39,766 bases of DNA from Lacinutrix venerupis (GCF_003663945.1 NZ_RCCH01000011.1:1-39766), one strand, 5' to 3'. Positions 10,231-18,525 are shown, counted from the first letter of the stretch. A program made the numbers and translations. The notes: generated from the letters alone by a model not told the origin.

Positions 10231-10590
10231 CTATTTAATACTAATTTCCTCCTTCACAAAAGATTTGAAATCAAACCCTAGACCACCACTCTTTACATCA
10301 CATAAAAAATTATTACTACCTGCATTTATCTCAAGGTCTACTGCATTTTTATCTTCTCTAATTCTAAATGTTTCCTCTATAGATTCTACAAAACCTACAG
10401 ACAAAACAATCCAAAAGATACCTGCTTCAATCTTTAATAGAAGATTAACTTCTGACTTAAACTTTGAAACAGGTACGTTAAACCACCAAACATTTTTAGA
10501 CTTATTAATATTAGAAAAACTGGTATTACTATTTGTTAAAGCAGCATTGTATTCTTTGTTAAGATATTCTATCAATTCTTTCTTTTTCAT
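10231..10590 (-). CDS. Hypothetical protein, 119 aa, between mcrC and the RecQ-like gene
   Basis: I do not recognise this protein. It has a charged N-terminal helix (MKKKELIEYLNKEY), a Trp-rich stretch around residues 33-40 (KNVWWFNVPVSKF) and alternating hydrophobic/polar segments that suggest a small alpha/beta fold. There is no signal peptide, and one hydrophobic strand (about 56-70, GIFWIVLSVGF) is too short and too interrupted to be a confident membrane helix. The ATG is at 10590, 9 bp after the mcrC stop, and the RecQ-like gene follows after 12 bp, so it is certainly in the operon. It could be an accessory subunit of McrBC or of the RecQ/coiled-coil pair. Position alone does not decide. 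Confidence 0.75.
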   Translation of the reverse strand: MKKKELIEYLNKEYNAALTNSNTSFSNINKSKNVWWFNVPVSKFKSEVNLLLKIEAGIFWIVLSVGFVESIEETFRIREDKNAVDLEINAGSNNFLCDVKSGGLGFDFKSFVKEEISIK

Positions 10591-10599
10591 CTCTATATA

Positions 10600-11880
10600 T
10601 TAATTTACTCCAATTTTATTTGCAACGCATGGCACAGATAAACCTAAGCAATAAAACCCAACATATTTATCTATTGGTTTCTTTTGTTCTAAATCTAATA
10701 GTCCATTATTTTGGTTCTCTTTGTCTCGAATAGGATAAATAATAAGACATTCAATAACTTCATTAGTTGACTTATTCAATTCTCTATAAACTTTATCCAT
10801 TCTGGCATAACCCGCTAATTGTCTAATGTCTTCTTTGTTGTTTTTTCCTCTACCGTATTTTGTTTTATACTTGGTATCGATTACTAATTGTTTATTCTCA
10901 GTATTTAATAAGAAATCTAATTCTTGATAATTAGATTTGTATTGATAATGAATATCATCTCCATAGGTTTTGCGAAGAAAAGTAAATGCGTACAATTCAA
11001 ATAATAAAGGCATATTAATCCAAAAGGGTGGTGTTTGGATTTTACTTGCTTCTATAGTTCTTACATTGTGTCCAAAACGTTTTAATATAAGTTGTGCAAG
11101 ACTTATGACTTCTTTATAACTCCTAAAAAAAGGCGAAATCTTAAAATGTTGTAAGGTTGATATATTCTTAGGTACAGTAACCTCTTCAAAAGCAGGTAAA
11201 CAATATTGTAAAGCGTTTGATGCTAAAGCAGCATATTCTGGATATGAACTCAGGTATTTTTGAACAAACAGAAGACCAGCTTTTAAGATTTGGTTTTCGG
11301 GATAATTTAAGCCAAAAGTATCAAAAGCACAGATTGTTTTTAATGGTTCATTCTTATATGTATAGTGTTTTAAAGTCTGCGACAACAACAACTTACCCTT
11401 TACACGAGCGTTTAAATGTTTTTCTTCGCGATAGTAAGATTTTTTTAATCCTTTTTTAACCAATTGTTTTACCAAGTTTAGAAACTGAATCACTAACAAA
11501 GGTGATAACAAATCTAATGATTGATCTATTTCTATTGGTGAATCTTCACTTTTAATCTCGTAAATATTACTAATGTGTTTCGTTGCTTCACTATCATTTA
11601 AACACGTTAAGAGCATCCGCAAATAATCGGTTTCAAAACCATCTTTATTTAATTTTGGTGAAATACAAATAGCTCGATTTGTAGTCTGACATAACCAATC
11701 TACACCTATGAAATAATGAGATTCAATAGAATCGTTATTAATTGAAAAGCATGGTTTGTTTTTGGAATTATACTTTCCAAATTTTCGGTTTTTGAAATAA
11801 TAAGCTTCAAAAGAAATGCTTTCCTCGACGGCTTGCTTTTCTTTATGTTCTCCTAGTCGTATTATTTCAGTTATATCCAA
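10600..11880 (-). CDS. mcrC: McrC, nuclease subunit of McrBC, 426 aa
   Basis: McrC is the endonuclease partner that stimulates McrB NTP hydrolysis and cuts DNA containing modified cytosine. The C-terminal PD-(D/E)XK site is visible: a FELY helix near 294, D322 (QELDFLL) and D335-T-K337 (LVIDTKYK). The N-terminal region (about 20-180) has the usual McrC beta-rich binding part, with the RVKGKLLL motif at 159-166. Length fits the family. The start is odd: the reading frame begins TTG GAT ATA, in the same frame as mcrB and just after its TAA stop plus one codon, and the first ATG in frame is residue 89, which would remove conserved sequence. Translation therefore probably uses TTG, coupled to mcrB termination. 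Confidence 0.95.
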   Translation of the reverse strand: MDITEIIRLGEHKEKQAVEESISFEAYYFKNRKFGKYNSKNKPCFSINNDSIESHYFIGVDWLCQTTNRAICISPKLNKDGFETDYLRMLLTCLNDSEATKHISNIYEIKSEDSPIEIDQSLDLLSPLLVIQFLNLVKQLVKKGLKKSYYREEKHLNARVKGKLLLSQTLKHYTYKNEPLKTICAFDTFGLNYPENQILKAGLLFVQKYLSSYPEYAALASNALQYCLPAFEEVTVPKNISTLQHFKISPFFRSYKEVISLAQLILKRFGHNVRTIEASKIQTPPFWINMPLLFELYAFTFLRKTYGDDIHYQYKSNYQELDFLLNTENKQLVIDTKYKTKYGRGKNNKEDIRQLAGYARMDKVYRELNKSTNEVIECLIIYPIRDKENQNNGLLDLEQKKPIDKYVGFYCLGLSVPCVANKIGVN

Positions 11881-11883
11881 AAC

Positions 11884-13722
11884 TTATAATTTATTTATTT
11901 CTAAAAGCGCTTTTTCGTTTAAGACCCCATCTTTTACATATTCTTTTAAGATAGGAACTACTTCATATTTGACTTTTATCTCTAATTCTTCTTTGGTCTT
12001 TGCCATGAAATAACTATGACCAATCTGTACATCTTCTTTCTTAAAATCCGAGGCAAGTATATCTTTAGAAAATAAGTTACTTACCGTTTCAAAAGTTTCT
12101 TTAGCAAAATCAGGAACATGCATCTCGTTTGGTAGCACATCTATAAAAGAGAAACGACGTCTTATAGCATAATCGATGTGACCTACAGAACGATCTGCAG
12201 TATTCATAGTGCCAATTATATAGAGATTGTTTGGTAATTTAATTGCACGCTCACCTTCATACTCGTACAATGAATTAACAGGTCTTCCTCTATACTCTAA
12301 AGCGTATATTAACTCTCCTAAAACAGCAGGTAAATTAGCTCTATTAATTTCATCTATAATTAATACAAATTTAGCTTTTGGATTATCTGTTGCACGTTCT
12401 GCAAATTCAGCTAAAATTTTATTCTTCACATTAAACGTTGGCTGTTTATCTACAACTTCCGCTACAATACCACGCACAAAATCTTCATAAGAATATGCAG
12501 GATGAAATTGAACCAATTCGAAAGCTCCTTTAGTAATTACTTTATTGTCTTTTAAAACCTCCCCATTCTTTAAGTTGAAATTATCAACTAAAAAAATCAT
12601 AAACTCATGAGGCTTCACATCTGCATTAAATTCCTGATTTTTATTTTGATGTAATGCTAACAATTTTTGATTAAGTTCAACAAAATTTTCGTCAGAATAG
12701 TCTATACCAAATAAATCTAATGCGTTTTTTATGTAATTAATAGCATTAATAGGCATGTACTCATTAGGATAATAGGTATTTAATATTTTAAGTATAAAAC
12801 TAGGGCCAAAAAACTTTTCACCTTCTTTATAATCTTTACCTACTGCTATTTTATCTAAATATCCAGCAACTATTTTCATAGCATCCTCATCATCTTTGTC
12901 TTTTATAGAACCATTTTTGCTGTATTCTTCATTTGATTTTGACCAATAAATACGATAAGATCTAGCACTTCCAGGAAAATAATAACCGAATGGTTTTAAA
13001 CCAAGTTCTATCCACCAACAAAAGTTGTCTCGACCACCTGTACCAATACAATAGTTTTCAAGAGTTAAGCTTTTGAGGTTCTCTTTTGGAAAGTTTGCTA
13101 AAAATCGCTCTCTTAAATCTTCTCGTTCTTGACGCGCTTTAATAATTTCAGGATCTGTAGCTTTAAAGTTTTGGTAAAACTCATCTAGCAACTCCTTTGG
13201 ATTACTTACGGTTTCTATCTCTGTAAGTTCTTTAGCAATAGCCTCAGCAGTATAGGTTTTCCCTGTACCTGGTGGACCTTGTAAAATGATTTGTTTTTTA
13301 TGCTCTAAAACTTTGATTATATCTTCTTTTTCAATTTCGCTCATAAGACTATTTACATAATTGCTTATACCATCCTCTCTTAATGCTTCTATTGTTTTTC
13401 TATAGGAAACATTATCAAAATCTAAAGGAAAGGTTTCGTTTTTAAACCATTTCATTTCAAATTTATGATCAGCTATTTTACTAATTACTTGACCAATTCC
13501 TTTAACTTTTGTAAATGTTATAGAGTTCTTTTTTCCTTTGGTAGCACTAGATTTCATAACTAGTATATCACCAACATTAATTAGCTTAAGAGTCTCTAAA
13601 TACCTTAAATCATTGTTTTCACCATAGCCATCAAACCAAATGCTTTCGTTTAAAAATCGATCAGTTATATCATCTCCACCGTGAAAAGAACCTACGGCCC
13701 AATATTTTATTTTATTCTTCAT
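11884..13722 (-). CDS. mcrB: McrB AAA+ GTPase with EVE-like N-terminal reader domain, 612 aa
   Basis: This is the AAA+ motor of a modified-DNA-dependent restriction system. Residues 1-110 begin IKYWAVGSFHGG and resemble EVE/PUA-like modified-base readers. Walker A is GPPGTGKT at 149-156, the McrB motif FHPAYSYEDFVRGI is at 406-419, Walker B LIIDEIN at 454-460, and the McrB signature MNTADRS at 506-512, followed by RRRFSF. Between Walker A and FHPAYSYEDF lie about 250 residues (156-405), far more than the short linker I expect, so an extra Trp/Tyr-rich domain is inserted in the AAA+ fold. The gene starts 2 bp after hsdS and ends 3 bp before mcrC. It is likely to recognise methylated or hypermodified phage DNA; the exact base is unknown. 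Confidence 0.95.
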   Translation of the reverse strand: MKNKIKYWAVGSFHGGDDITDRFLNESIWFDGYGENNDLRYLETLKLINVGDILVMKSSATKGKKNSITFTKVKGIGQVISKIADHKFEMKWFKNETFPLDFDNVSYRKTIEALREDGISNYVNSLMSEIEKEDIIKVLEHKKQIILQGPPGTGKTYTAEAIAKELTEIETVSNPKELLDEFYQNFKATDPEIIKARQEREDLRERFLANFPKENLKSLTLENYCIGTGGRDNFCWWIELGLKPFGYYFPGSARSYRIYWSKSNEEYSKNGSIKDKDDEDAMKIVAGYLDKIAVGKDYKEGEKFFGPSFILKILNTYYPNEYMPINAINYIKNALDLFGIDYSDENFVELNQKLLALHQNKNQEFNADVKPHEFMIFLVDNFNLKNGEVLKDNKVITKGAFELVQFHPAYSYEDFVRGIVAEVVDKQPTFNVKNKILAEFAERATDNPKAKFVLIIDEINRANLPAVLGELIYALEYRGRPVNSLYEYEGERAIKLPNNLYIIGTMNTADRSVGHIDYAIRRRFSFIDVLPNEMHVPDFAKETFETVSNLFSKDILASDFKKEDVQIGHSYFMAKTKEELEIKVKYEVVPILKEYVKDGVLNEKALLEINKL

Positions 13723-13724
13723 AA

Positions 13725-14912
13725 CTAAAACACCTGATTAATTAAACTCTTTTGTAAGGCTTTGGATCTTGAGATTTTGGATTCTAGTTCTAACCTAGTT
13801 TTTTCATATTCTAGCAATTTTTCAGTAACCTTCATCATTATATTTTGTGAAGGAATTACCACTTTAAATCTCCTTATTGAAGATTTAGAAATTTCTAAAA
13901 ATGTACTTCCTCCTGCAAGCCTAGTTAACTCATTAGTTAGATGCTTTAAAAGAAAATATAGAAAATAATTATTTACCTTTTCATTACAGATGAAGTTTGA
14001 AAAACCTTGGTTTGTAGCCATAGGAACATCATTTATAATTGCGTAACCAATAGTTGCTCTTGAACAATATAGTAATGATCCAACTGGATAAAGTCTATTT
14101 GATATATTTTTCAAACCACTTTCTGTAATGTATTCTCTAGTTCGATCTAGTAATATTTTATTGTGTTTAGTTACATCTGTTGGTGTTAACCAAGGAATTT
14201 CTCCATTCCAATATTCCTCAATATCCCTTGATGGTGTAGAACCTCCCGTTATTTCCGCAATTTCAGAAAGACGGTAAATCTTATAATCAATCGGAAGTTT
14301 ATTTTCTATCCCACTCCTATATTTTATAAGACATTTTTTTTCATATGCTCTTTTAGAAATATTAATTCTTTCCAAAACCTCATTCTCCCTCTCAACAACC
14401 TCATCCATAGCCCAAAGTAATTCAGCAAGTTTAGCTTGTTGGTCTTTTGGTGGTAGTAGGAATTCGTAATTTGCTAAATCTTTAAACTTTACACGAGGTG
14501 ATAAACCACCTGCAGAATGTTTAATAGCGTAATCGAAAAACTTATCATTATGTACTATAAATGGTAATAACTCAGGTAGTAAGTTATCTTTTGCCCTAAA
14601 AACAGTTATATCTCCAGAACAAATACCATTAAATTTAGCTTGTGCCGCTTTTTTTAAATAAGCTCTGCGTCTTCCAAATAAGACATCATCTACTGCAAAT
14701 TTCTTTGTGAATGTTGTGCTTTCTTCAATACTTGCCGAGTTTCTCAAATGAATATCGTCACTTGTGATATGTTCTAGACCAACAACATGTTTAATATTAT
14801 CTCCAATTGGGTCTTTTGTAGATTCTTTAGGCTCAAAAACAACATCCCCAAATTTAACAGGTTGCCAATTAGATTTATCTATTTCAATTTTCTTATTCAA
14901 TACTTCTTCCAT
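13725..14912 (-). CDS. hsdS: Type I specificity subunit S (HsdS), 395 aa
   Basis: HsdS reads the bipartite DNA target and holds the M and R subunits together. Two target-recognition domains are visible. TRD1 spans about residues 15-150 (start WQPVKFGDVVF, end PRVKFKDLANYEFLLPP), followed by a helical spacer (QQAKLAELLWAMDEVVERE). TRD2 spans about 205-360 (YRLSEIAEITGGSTPSRD, IPWLTPTDVT, ending SSIRRFKVVIPS), followed by the second coiled coil. Both TRDs look complete, so one S subunit can specify a full bipartite site. The ATG overlaps the hsdM2 stop (TAATG). There is no second hsdS, recombinase or inverted-repeat pair nearby, so shuffling of specificity is not indicated. The target sequence cannot be read from the protein by eye. 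Confidence 0.96.
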   Translation of the reverse strand: MEEVLNKKIEIDKSNWQPVKFGDVVFEPKESTKDPIGDNIKHVVGLEHITSDDIHLRNSASIEESTTFTKKFAVDDVLFGRRRAYLKKAAQAKFNGICSGDITVFRAKDNLLPELLPFIVHNDKFFDYAIKHSAGGLSPRVKFKDLANYEFLLPPKDQQAKLAELLWAMDEVVERENEVLERINISKRAYEKKCLIKYRSGIENKLPIDYKIYRLSEIAEITGGSTPSRDIEEYWNGEIPWLTPTDVTKHNKILLDRTREYITESGLKNISNRLYPVGSLLYCSRATIGYAIINDVPMATNQGFSNFICNEKVNNYFLYFLLKHLTNELTRLAGGSTFLEISKSSIRRFKVVIPSQNIMMKVTEKLLEYEKTRLELESKISRSKALQKSLINQVF

Positions 14913-16378
14913 TAATCGTTAAGTATTTCGAAAAGTTCATTCATTGATTTTTTTAATTGTTTTGAAGAATCTTTCCAACTATCATAAACATCTTCAAACT
15001 TATCTTCAGTTTGCATGCTTAACTGTTGAGCTCTTACGTACAACCTAATAGACATATTACCATCGTTAGCAAGTACTTCTTCGTTAGTCTGTAAAGCAGA
15101 AAAATTCTCTTTATTGGTAAATTCCTTATAAGCTTTAAATATTTTATCAATATGTTTTTCTTCCAAAAAGCCCATTGTTTTTTCTTGTTTAACCTCTTCT
15201 ACTGCGTTAATAAATAGAATTTTCCCTTTCTTATCTTCAGACTTATTAGTTTTAGTAATTAACAAACATGCTTCCATTGGTGAATTATAAAACAAGTTAG
15301 GCCCTAAACCAATAACACATTCCACCAAATCTTCTTCAATCATTTTCTTCCTCAAATCAGCTTCTTTATCTCTAAATAATACTCCATGAGGCCATAATGA
15401 AATAGAACGTCCATTTTCTTTATCTAAACTTTTCTGTATGTGTTGTTGAAATGCATAATCTGCACAACCTTGTGGTGGTGTGCCCCAAAGATTACGTCCA
15501 AAAGGGTCGTTGGTAAATGCTTTTTGGTCCCAAGCTTTAATACTGTATGGTGGGTTTGCTAGTATAACGTTAAAAGTTTTTAGGATATCGTTTTCTAAAA
15601 AGGCAGGTTGTGCCAACGTATCACCACGAACAATGCTAAACTCTTCGATACCATGCATAAACATATTCATACGTGCTATGGCACTGGTAATGAGGTTTAT
15701 TTCTTGTCCGTATAATTTTAGGGTTCTGTATTCTTTGCCTTCATCGCGTAAATGCAACGCGCAGTTTAATAGTAAACCACCAGAGCCACAGGTTGGGTCG
15801 TACACAGATTCTCCTGGCTGTGGGTCCATAATCATGGTCATTAGTTTTACAACCGTACGGTTAGTGTAAAACTCTGCTGCTGTATGGCCCGAATCGTCTG
15901 CAAACTCTTTAATTAGGTATTCGTAAGCGTTTCCTAATTGGTCGTCTGGTACGTTTTCTAAATTAAGCTTGTGTTGTGAGTAATGTTCTATAAGATTGGT
16001 TAGTGTTTCATCGCTTAATCTGTTTTTATTAGTCCAAGAGGCATCACCAAAAATTCCATACAAGGTTTCTGGGTTTGCTTTTTCAATAGCACGCATGGCA
16101 TCTTGTATAGCAATACCAACGTTTGTGGTGGTTTCGCGTACAGTGTTCCAATGTGCATTTTCGGGCACTATAAAATGGTGGTTTTCGGCAAAAGCTGCGT
16201 ATTCTAAATCGCCTTCTCCTTCTTCTAAAGCTTTCTCAAACTCTTCATCATACACATCACAAATACGTTTAAAAAACAATAACGGAAAAATGTATTGTTT
16301 ATAATCGCCTGCGTCTATGGTACCACGTAACGCGGTTGCTGCGCCCCAAAGGTATTTCTCTAAGTTTTGTTGGGTCAT
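14912..16378 (-). CDS. hsdM: Type I DNA methyltransferase subunit M, copy 2 (HsdM2), 488 aa
   Basis: This is an N6-adenine methyltransferase subunit. The N-terminal HsdM helical domain (YIFPLLFFKRICDVYDEEFE) is followed by AAEFYTNRTVV, the AdoMet motif I DPTCGSGG at 194-201 and the catalytic motif NPPY at 275-278. It aligns along its whole length with the other hsdM product encoded just upstream, so the two are paralogues. It differs at usually conserved spots: FYTNR instead of FYTPR, and SLWPHGVLFRDKEADLRKK where copy 1 has the usual VVLPHGALFRKGAEGKIRK. It overlaps the small nuclease-like gene by 4 bp (ATGA) and hsdS by 1 bp, so it is the M subunit physically coupled to hsdS. All catalytic residues are present. 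Confidence 0.96.
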   Translation of the reverse strand: MTQQNLEKYLWGAATALRGTIDAGDYKQYIFPLLFFKRICDVYDEEFEKALEEGEGDLEYAAFAENHHFIVPENAHWNTVRETTTNVGIAIQDAMRAIEKANPETLYGIFGDASWTNKNRLSDETLTNLIEHYSQHKLNLENVPDDQLGNAYEYLIKEFADDSGHTAAEFYTNRTVVKLMTMIMDPQPGESVYDPTCGSGGLLLNCALHLRDEGKEYRTLKLYGQEINLITSAIARMNMFMHGIEEFSIVRGDTLAQPAFLENDILKTFNVILANPPYSIKAWDQKAFTNDPFGRNLWGTPPQGCADYAFQQHIQKSLDKENGRSISLWPHGVLFRDKEADLRKKMIEEDLVECVIGLGPNLFYNSPMEACLLITKTNKSEDKKGKILFINAVEEVKQEKTMGFLEEKHIDKIFKAYKEFTNKENFSALQTNEEVLANDGNMSIRLYVRAQQLSMQTEDKFEDVYDSWKDSSKQLKKSMNELFEILND

Positions 16379-16782
16379 GTTAATTCTTTCAATTTATACT
16401 GTACTTGTTCTTTAATTTCCAAAGCTAAAACGTTATGCCAATTTCTGAACACAAACCTAAACCGATTTGGAAATTGTGATTCTATCTTCTTGCCCATATA
16501 TTTACATAATGCTATTCTATTTTTCGGAGCCTTGTTTTCTTCTCGAATAATTTGAATCAATAATATTTTTATCTCAGGGTTTTCTTCTAGATAAGGCCAA
16601 ACTTTGATGACATTGGTGTTAGGGTGTTTTTGTCCTTTTTCAACTTCCAGTAAGACTAATACATTATCTCGCTGACAGTAAAAATCAACATTTCCCCATT
16701 TTCCTAATTTTAATTCATCGGTTTCAAAGTCAATACCCAAACGATTGGCAATAAAAAGATTTTCTTCTGTAACTCTAGCCAA
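16375..16782 (-). CDS. Small nuclease-like protein between two hsdM genes, 135 aa
   Basis: I do not recognise a named family. D33 (GNVDFYCQRD) followed by a hydrophobic strand and E46-V-E48-K49 (VLLEVEKGQKH) resembles the beta-hairpin active site of PD-(D/E)XK nucleases, although the spacing of the final Lys is not the textbook D/E-x-K. The rest is compact alpha/beta with a basic patch (APKNRIALCKYMGKKIESQF). It could be an active small nuclease, a degenerate one used for binding, or a folding or control factor. No ATG is available: the frame opens at TTG (16782) just after the hsdM1 TAA, and the 3' end overlaps hsdM2 (ATGA), so translation looks coupled on both sides. Placing a third gene between tandem hsdM copies is unusual. 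Confidence 0.8.
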   Translation of the reverse strand: MARVTEENLFIANRLGIDFETDELKLGKWGNVDFYCQRDNVLVLLEVEKGQKHPNTNVIKVWPYLEENPEIKILLIQIIREENKAPKNRIALCKYMGKKIESQFPNRFRFVFRNWHNVLALEIKEQVQYKLKELT

Positions 16783-16783
16783 A

Positions 16784-18265
16784 TTATATAAACTCTTTTA
16801 AAATAGTTTTAAACTCCTTTTCTGCTTTTTGGCTTTCTGCCCAAGCCTTTTTTAAATCGGATAATGCTTCCTCTACACTAGGTAAATTATCCTCTATAAT
16901 TTTTTCAACGTATAAAGGAATGTTTAAATTGAAGTCGTTTTCTTCAATATCAGTCATTGAAGCTACTTTTACATAATTCTCGACATCTTTATTCTGGTTA
17001 TACCAATCGAATAATTGGTTAATATGTTCAGATTCTAAATAGTTTTGAGCACGACCTACACGCACTTGGTCGGAGCCATCGATAAATAAAACTTTATCTT
17101 TTTTATCGGAGTCTTTGTTTTGCTTAAATACCATAGCGCAGGCTGCTAATTGTGTTCCGTAGAAAATATTTGGCCCTAAACCAATAACAGCTTCTAGCAA
17201 ATCATTTTCCAATAACTTTTTACGAATTTTACCTTCGGCTCCTTTTCTGAATAATGCACCATGAGGTAAAACAACCGTCATACGACCAGTACTATTCATA
17301 GATTTTATCATATGTTGTACCCAAGCCATATCGCCATTACCTTTTGGTGGTACACCTGCTATGTTTCTTCCAAATGGGTCATTCGCCCAATTTTCTGCTC
17401 CCCATTCTTTTAAAGAAAACGGTGGATTAGCAATTACACAGTCGAAGGTTTTTAAACCATCCGCAGCAAAAAATGCTGGTTGCCTTAAGGTGTCACCTCG
17501 CGCAATTTGAAAATCTTCAATACCATGTAAAAACATGTTCATTCTAGCAATAGAACTAGAGGTTAAGTTTTTTTCTTGTCCGAATAATTTAAGTGTTCTA
17601 TAATCTTCGCTATTTTCTTTTAAATGATCCACACATTCTAACAACATACCACCAGTACCACAAGCAGGATCGTAAATGGTTTCTCCTTCGTGCGGATCTA
17701 AAATCAATCCTAATAAATGCACTACAGAACGCGGTGTGTAAAACTCTCCTGCCTTTTTATTAGTTAAATCTGCAAAATGCTTGATTAAATACTCGTAAGC
17801 ATTACCAAGAATATCAGGCTCTACTAAAGAGTTAGAAAGGCTGTATTGAGAGAAGTGCTCTATTAAATCGATTAATAAACGATCTGATAATTTGTTTTTG
17901 TTAGACCATTGTGCATCACCAAAAATACCGTACAATAATTCTTGATTGGCTTGTTCTATGCCTCGTAGTGCTTTTTCAATGGCTAGTCCAACATTTGTGG
18001 TTGTTTCTCTTACATCTTTCCAATGACAACCTTCTGGTATTTCAAATCTATGAAACTCTGGTAGTGAAGCGTATTCTATGTCACCTTCGGACTCTTCTAA
18101 TGCTATTTCGTATTCTTCGTCGTAAACATCGGATAGACGTTTGAAGAATAGTAATGGGAAAATATATATTTTAAAATCTGAAGCATCTACTGGTCCTTTC
18201 AGAATCCATGCTGCTTTAGATAGGTATTGTTCTAATTGTGATAGTGTTAGTTTGATTTTGGTCAT
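16784..18265 (-). CDS. hsdM: Type I DNA methyltransferase subunit M, copy 1 (HsdM1), 493 aa
   Basis: This is the first gene of the defence operon and a canonical HsdM: N-terminal helical domain (YIFPLLFFKRLSDVYDEEYE), GEFYTPRSVV, AdoMet motif I DPACGTGG at 199-206, catalytic NPPF at 280-283, and TGRMTVVLPHGALFRKGAEG. Length and motifs are normal, so it should be an active m6A methyltransferase subunit. It is clearly paralogous to HsdM2 downstream. The only hsdS in the window follows HsdM2, so this copy either shares that S subunit, forms a mixed M1/M2 enzyme, or serves an S subunit encoded elsewhere. The start is ATG at 18265. The 363-bp spacer upstream must carry the operon promoter, but I see no clean TAnnTTTG box for it. 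Confidence 0.96.
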   Translation of the reverse strand: MTKIKLTLSQLEQYLSKAAWILKGPVDASDFKIYIFPLLFFKRLSDVYDEEYEIALEESEGDIEYASLPEFHRFEIPEGCHWKDVRETTTNVGLAIEKALRGIEQANQELLYGIFGDAQWSNKNKLSDRLLIDLIEHFSQYSLSNSLVEPDILGNAYEYLIKHFADLTNKKAGEFYTPRSVVHLLGLILDPHEGETIYDPACGTGGMLLECVDHLKENSEDYRTLKLFGQEKNLTSSSIARMNMFLHGIEDFQIARGDTLRQPAFFAADGLKTFDCVIANPPFSLKEWGAENWANDPFGRNIAGVPPKGNGDMAWVQHMIKSMNSTGRMTVVLPHGALFRKGAEGKIRKKLLENDLLEAVIGLGPNIFYGTQLAACAMVFKQNKDSDKKDKVLFIDGSDQVRVGRAQNYLESEHINQLFDWYNQNKDVENYVKVASMTDIEENDFNLNIPLYVEKIIEDNLPSVEEALSDLKKAWAESQKAEKEFKTILKEFI

Positions 18266-18403
18266 AAATATTTTAGTATCAAAAGTTGCAAAACAAAATT
18301 TGAGATTAAATTAATGTTAATAAAATGTATATCAATCAGTATTAAAGGGAGAGTTTAAATATAAAACCTTTTTTAAAATTGACCTTATGGAAAACCATAA
18401 AAT

Positions 18404-18427
18404 ATTATTATTGTTGTTGTTGTTGTT
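18404..18427. repeat. Trinucleotide microsatellite (ATT)3(GTT)5
   Basis: Three ATT units run directly into five GTT units, about 140-160 bp upstream of the hsdM1 start codon. It lies in the region that should contain the operon promoter. Such tracts can change length by slipped-strand replication, but five units is short. Confidence 0.7.
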
Positions 18428-18525
18428 AAAGTACGCCCTATCGTTAAAACTAGCATTACATTAGTGTTGCTGTGTTGATAATGTCCTGAAAGCCTTGTTA
18501 CTATTAATAAGCACGCAACAACAAT

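Noticed and set aside
13725-14912. Phase-variable hsdS by DNA inversion
   Set aside because: Only one hsdS, no partial copies, no inverted repeats around the TRDs, and the sole recombinase belongs to the integration module.
786-18265. Operon as a BREX, DISARM, Zorya or Druantia system
   Set aside because: No PglZ, BrxL, DrmA/B/C, ZorA/B MotAB-like proteins or DruABCD are visible; the methyltransferases and nuclease are standard Type I HsdM/HsdR.
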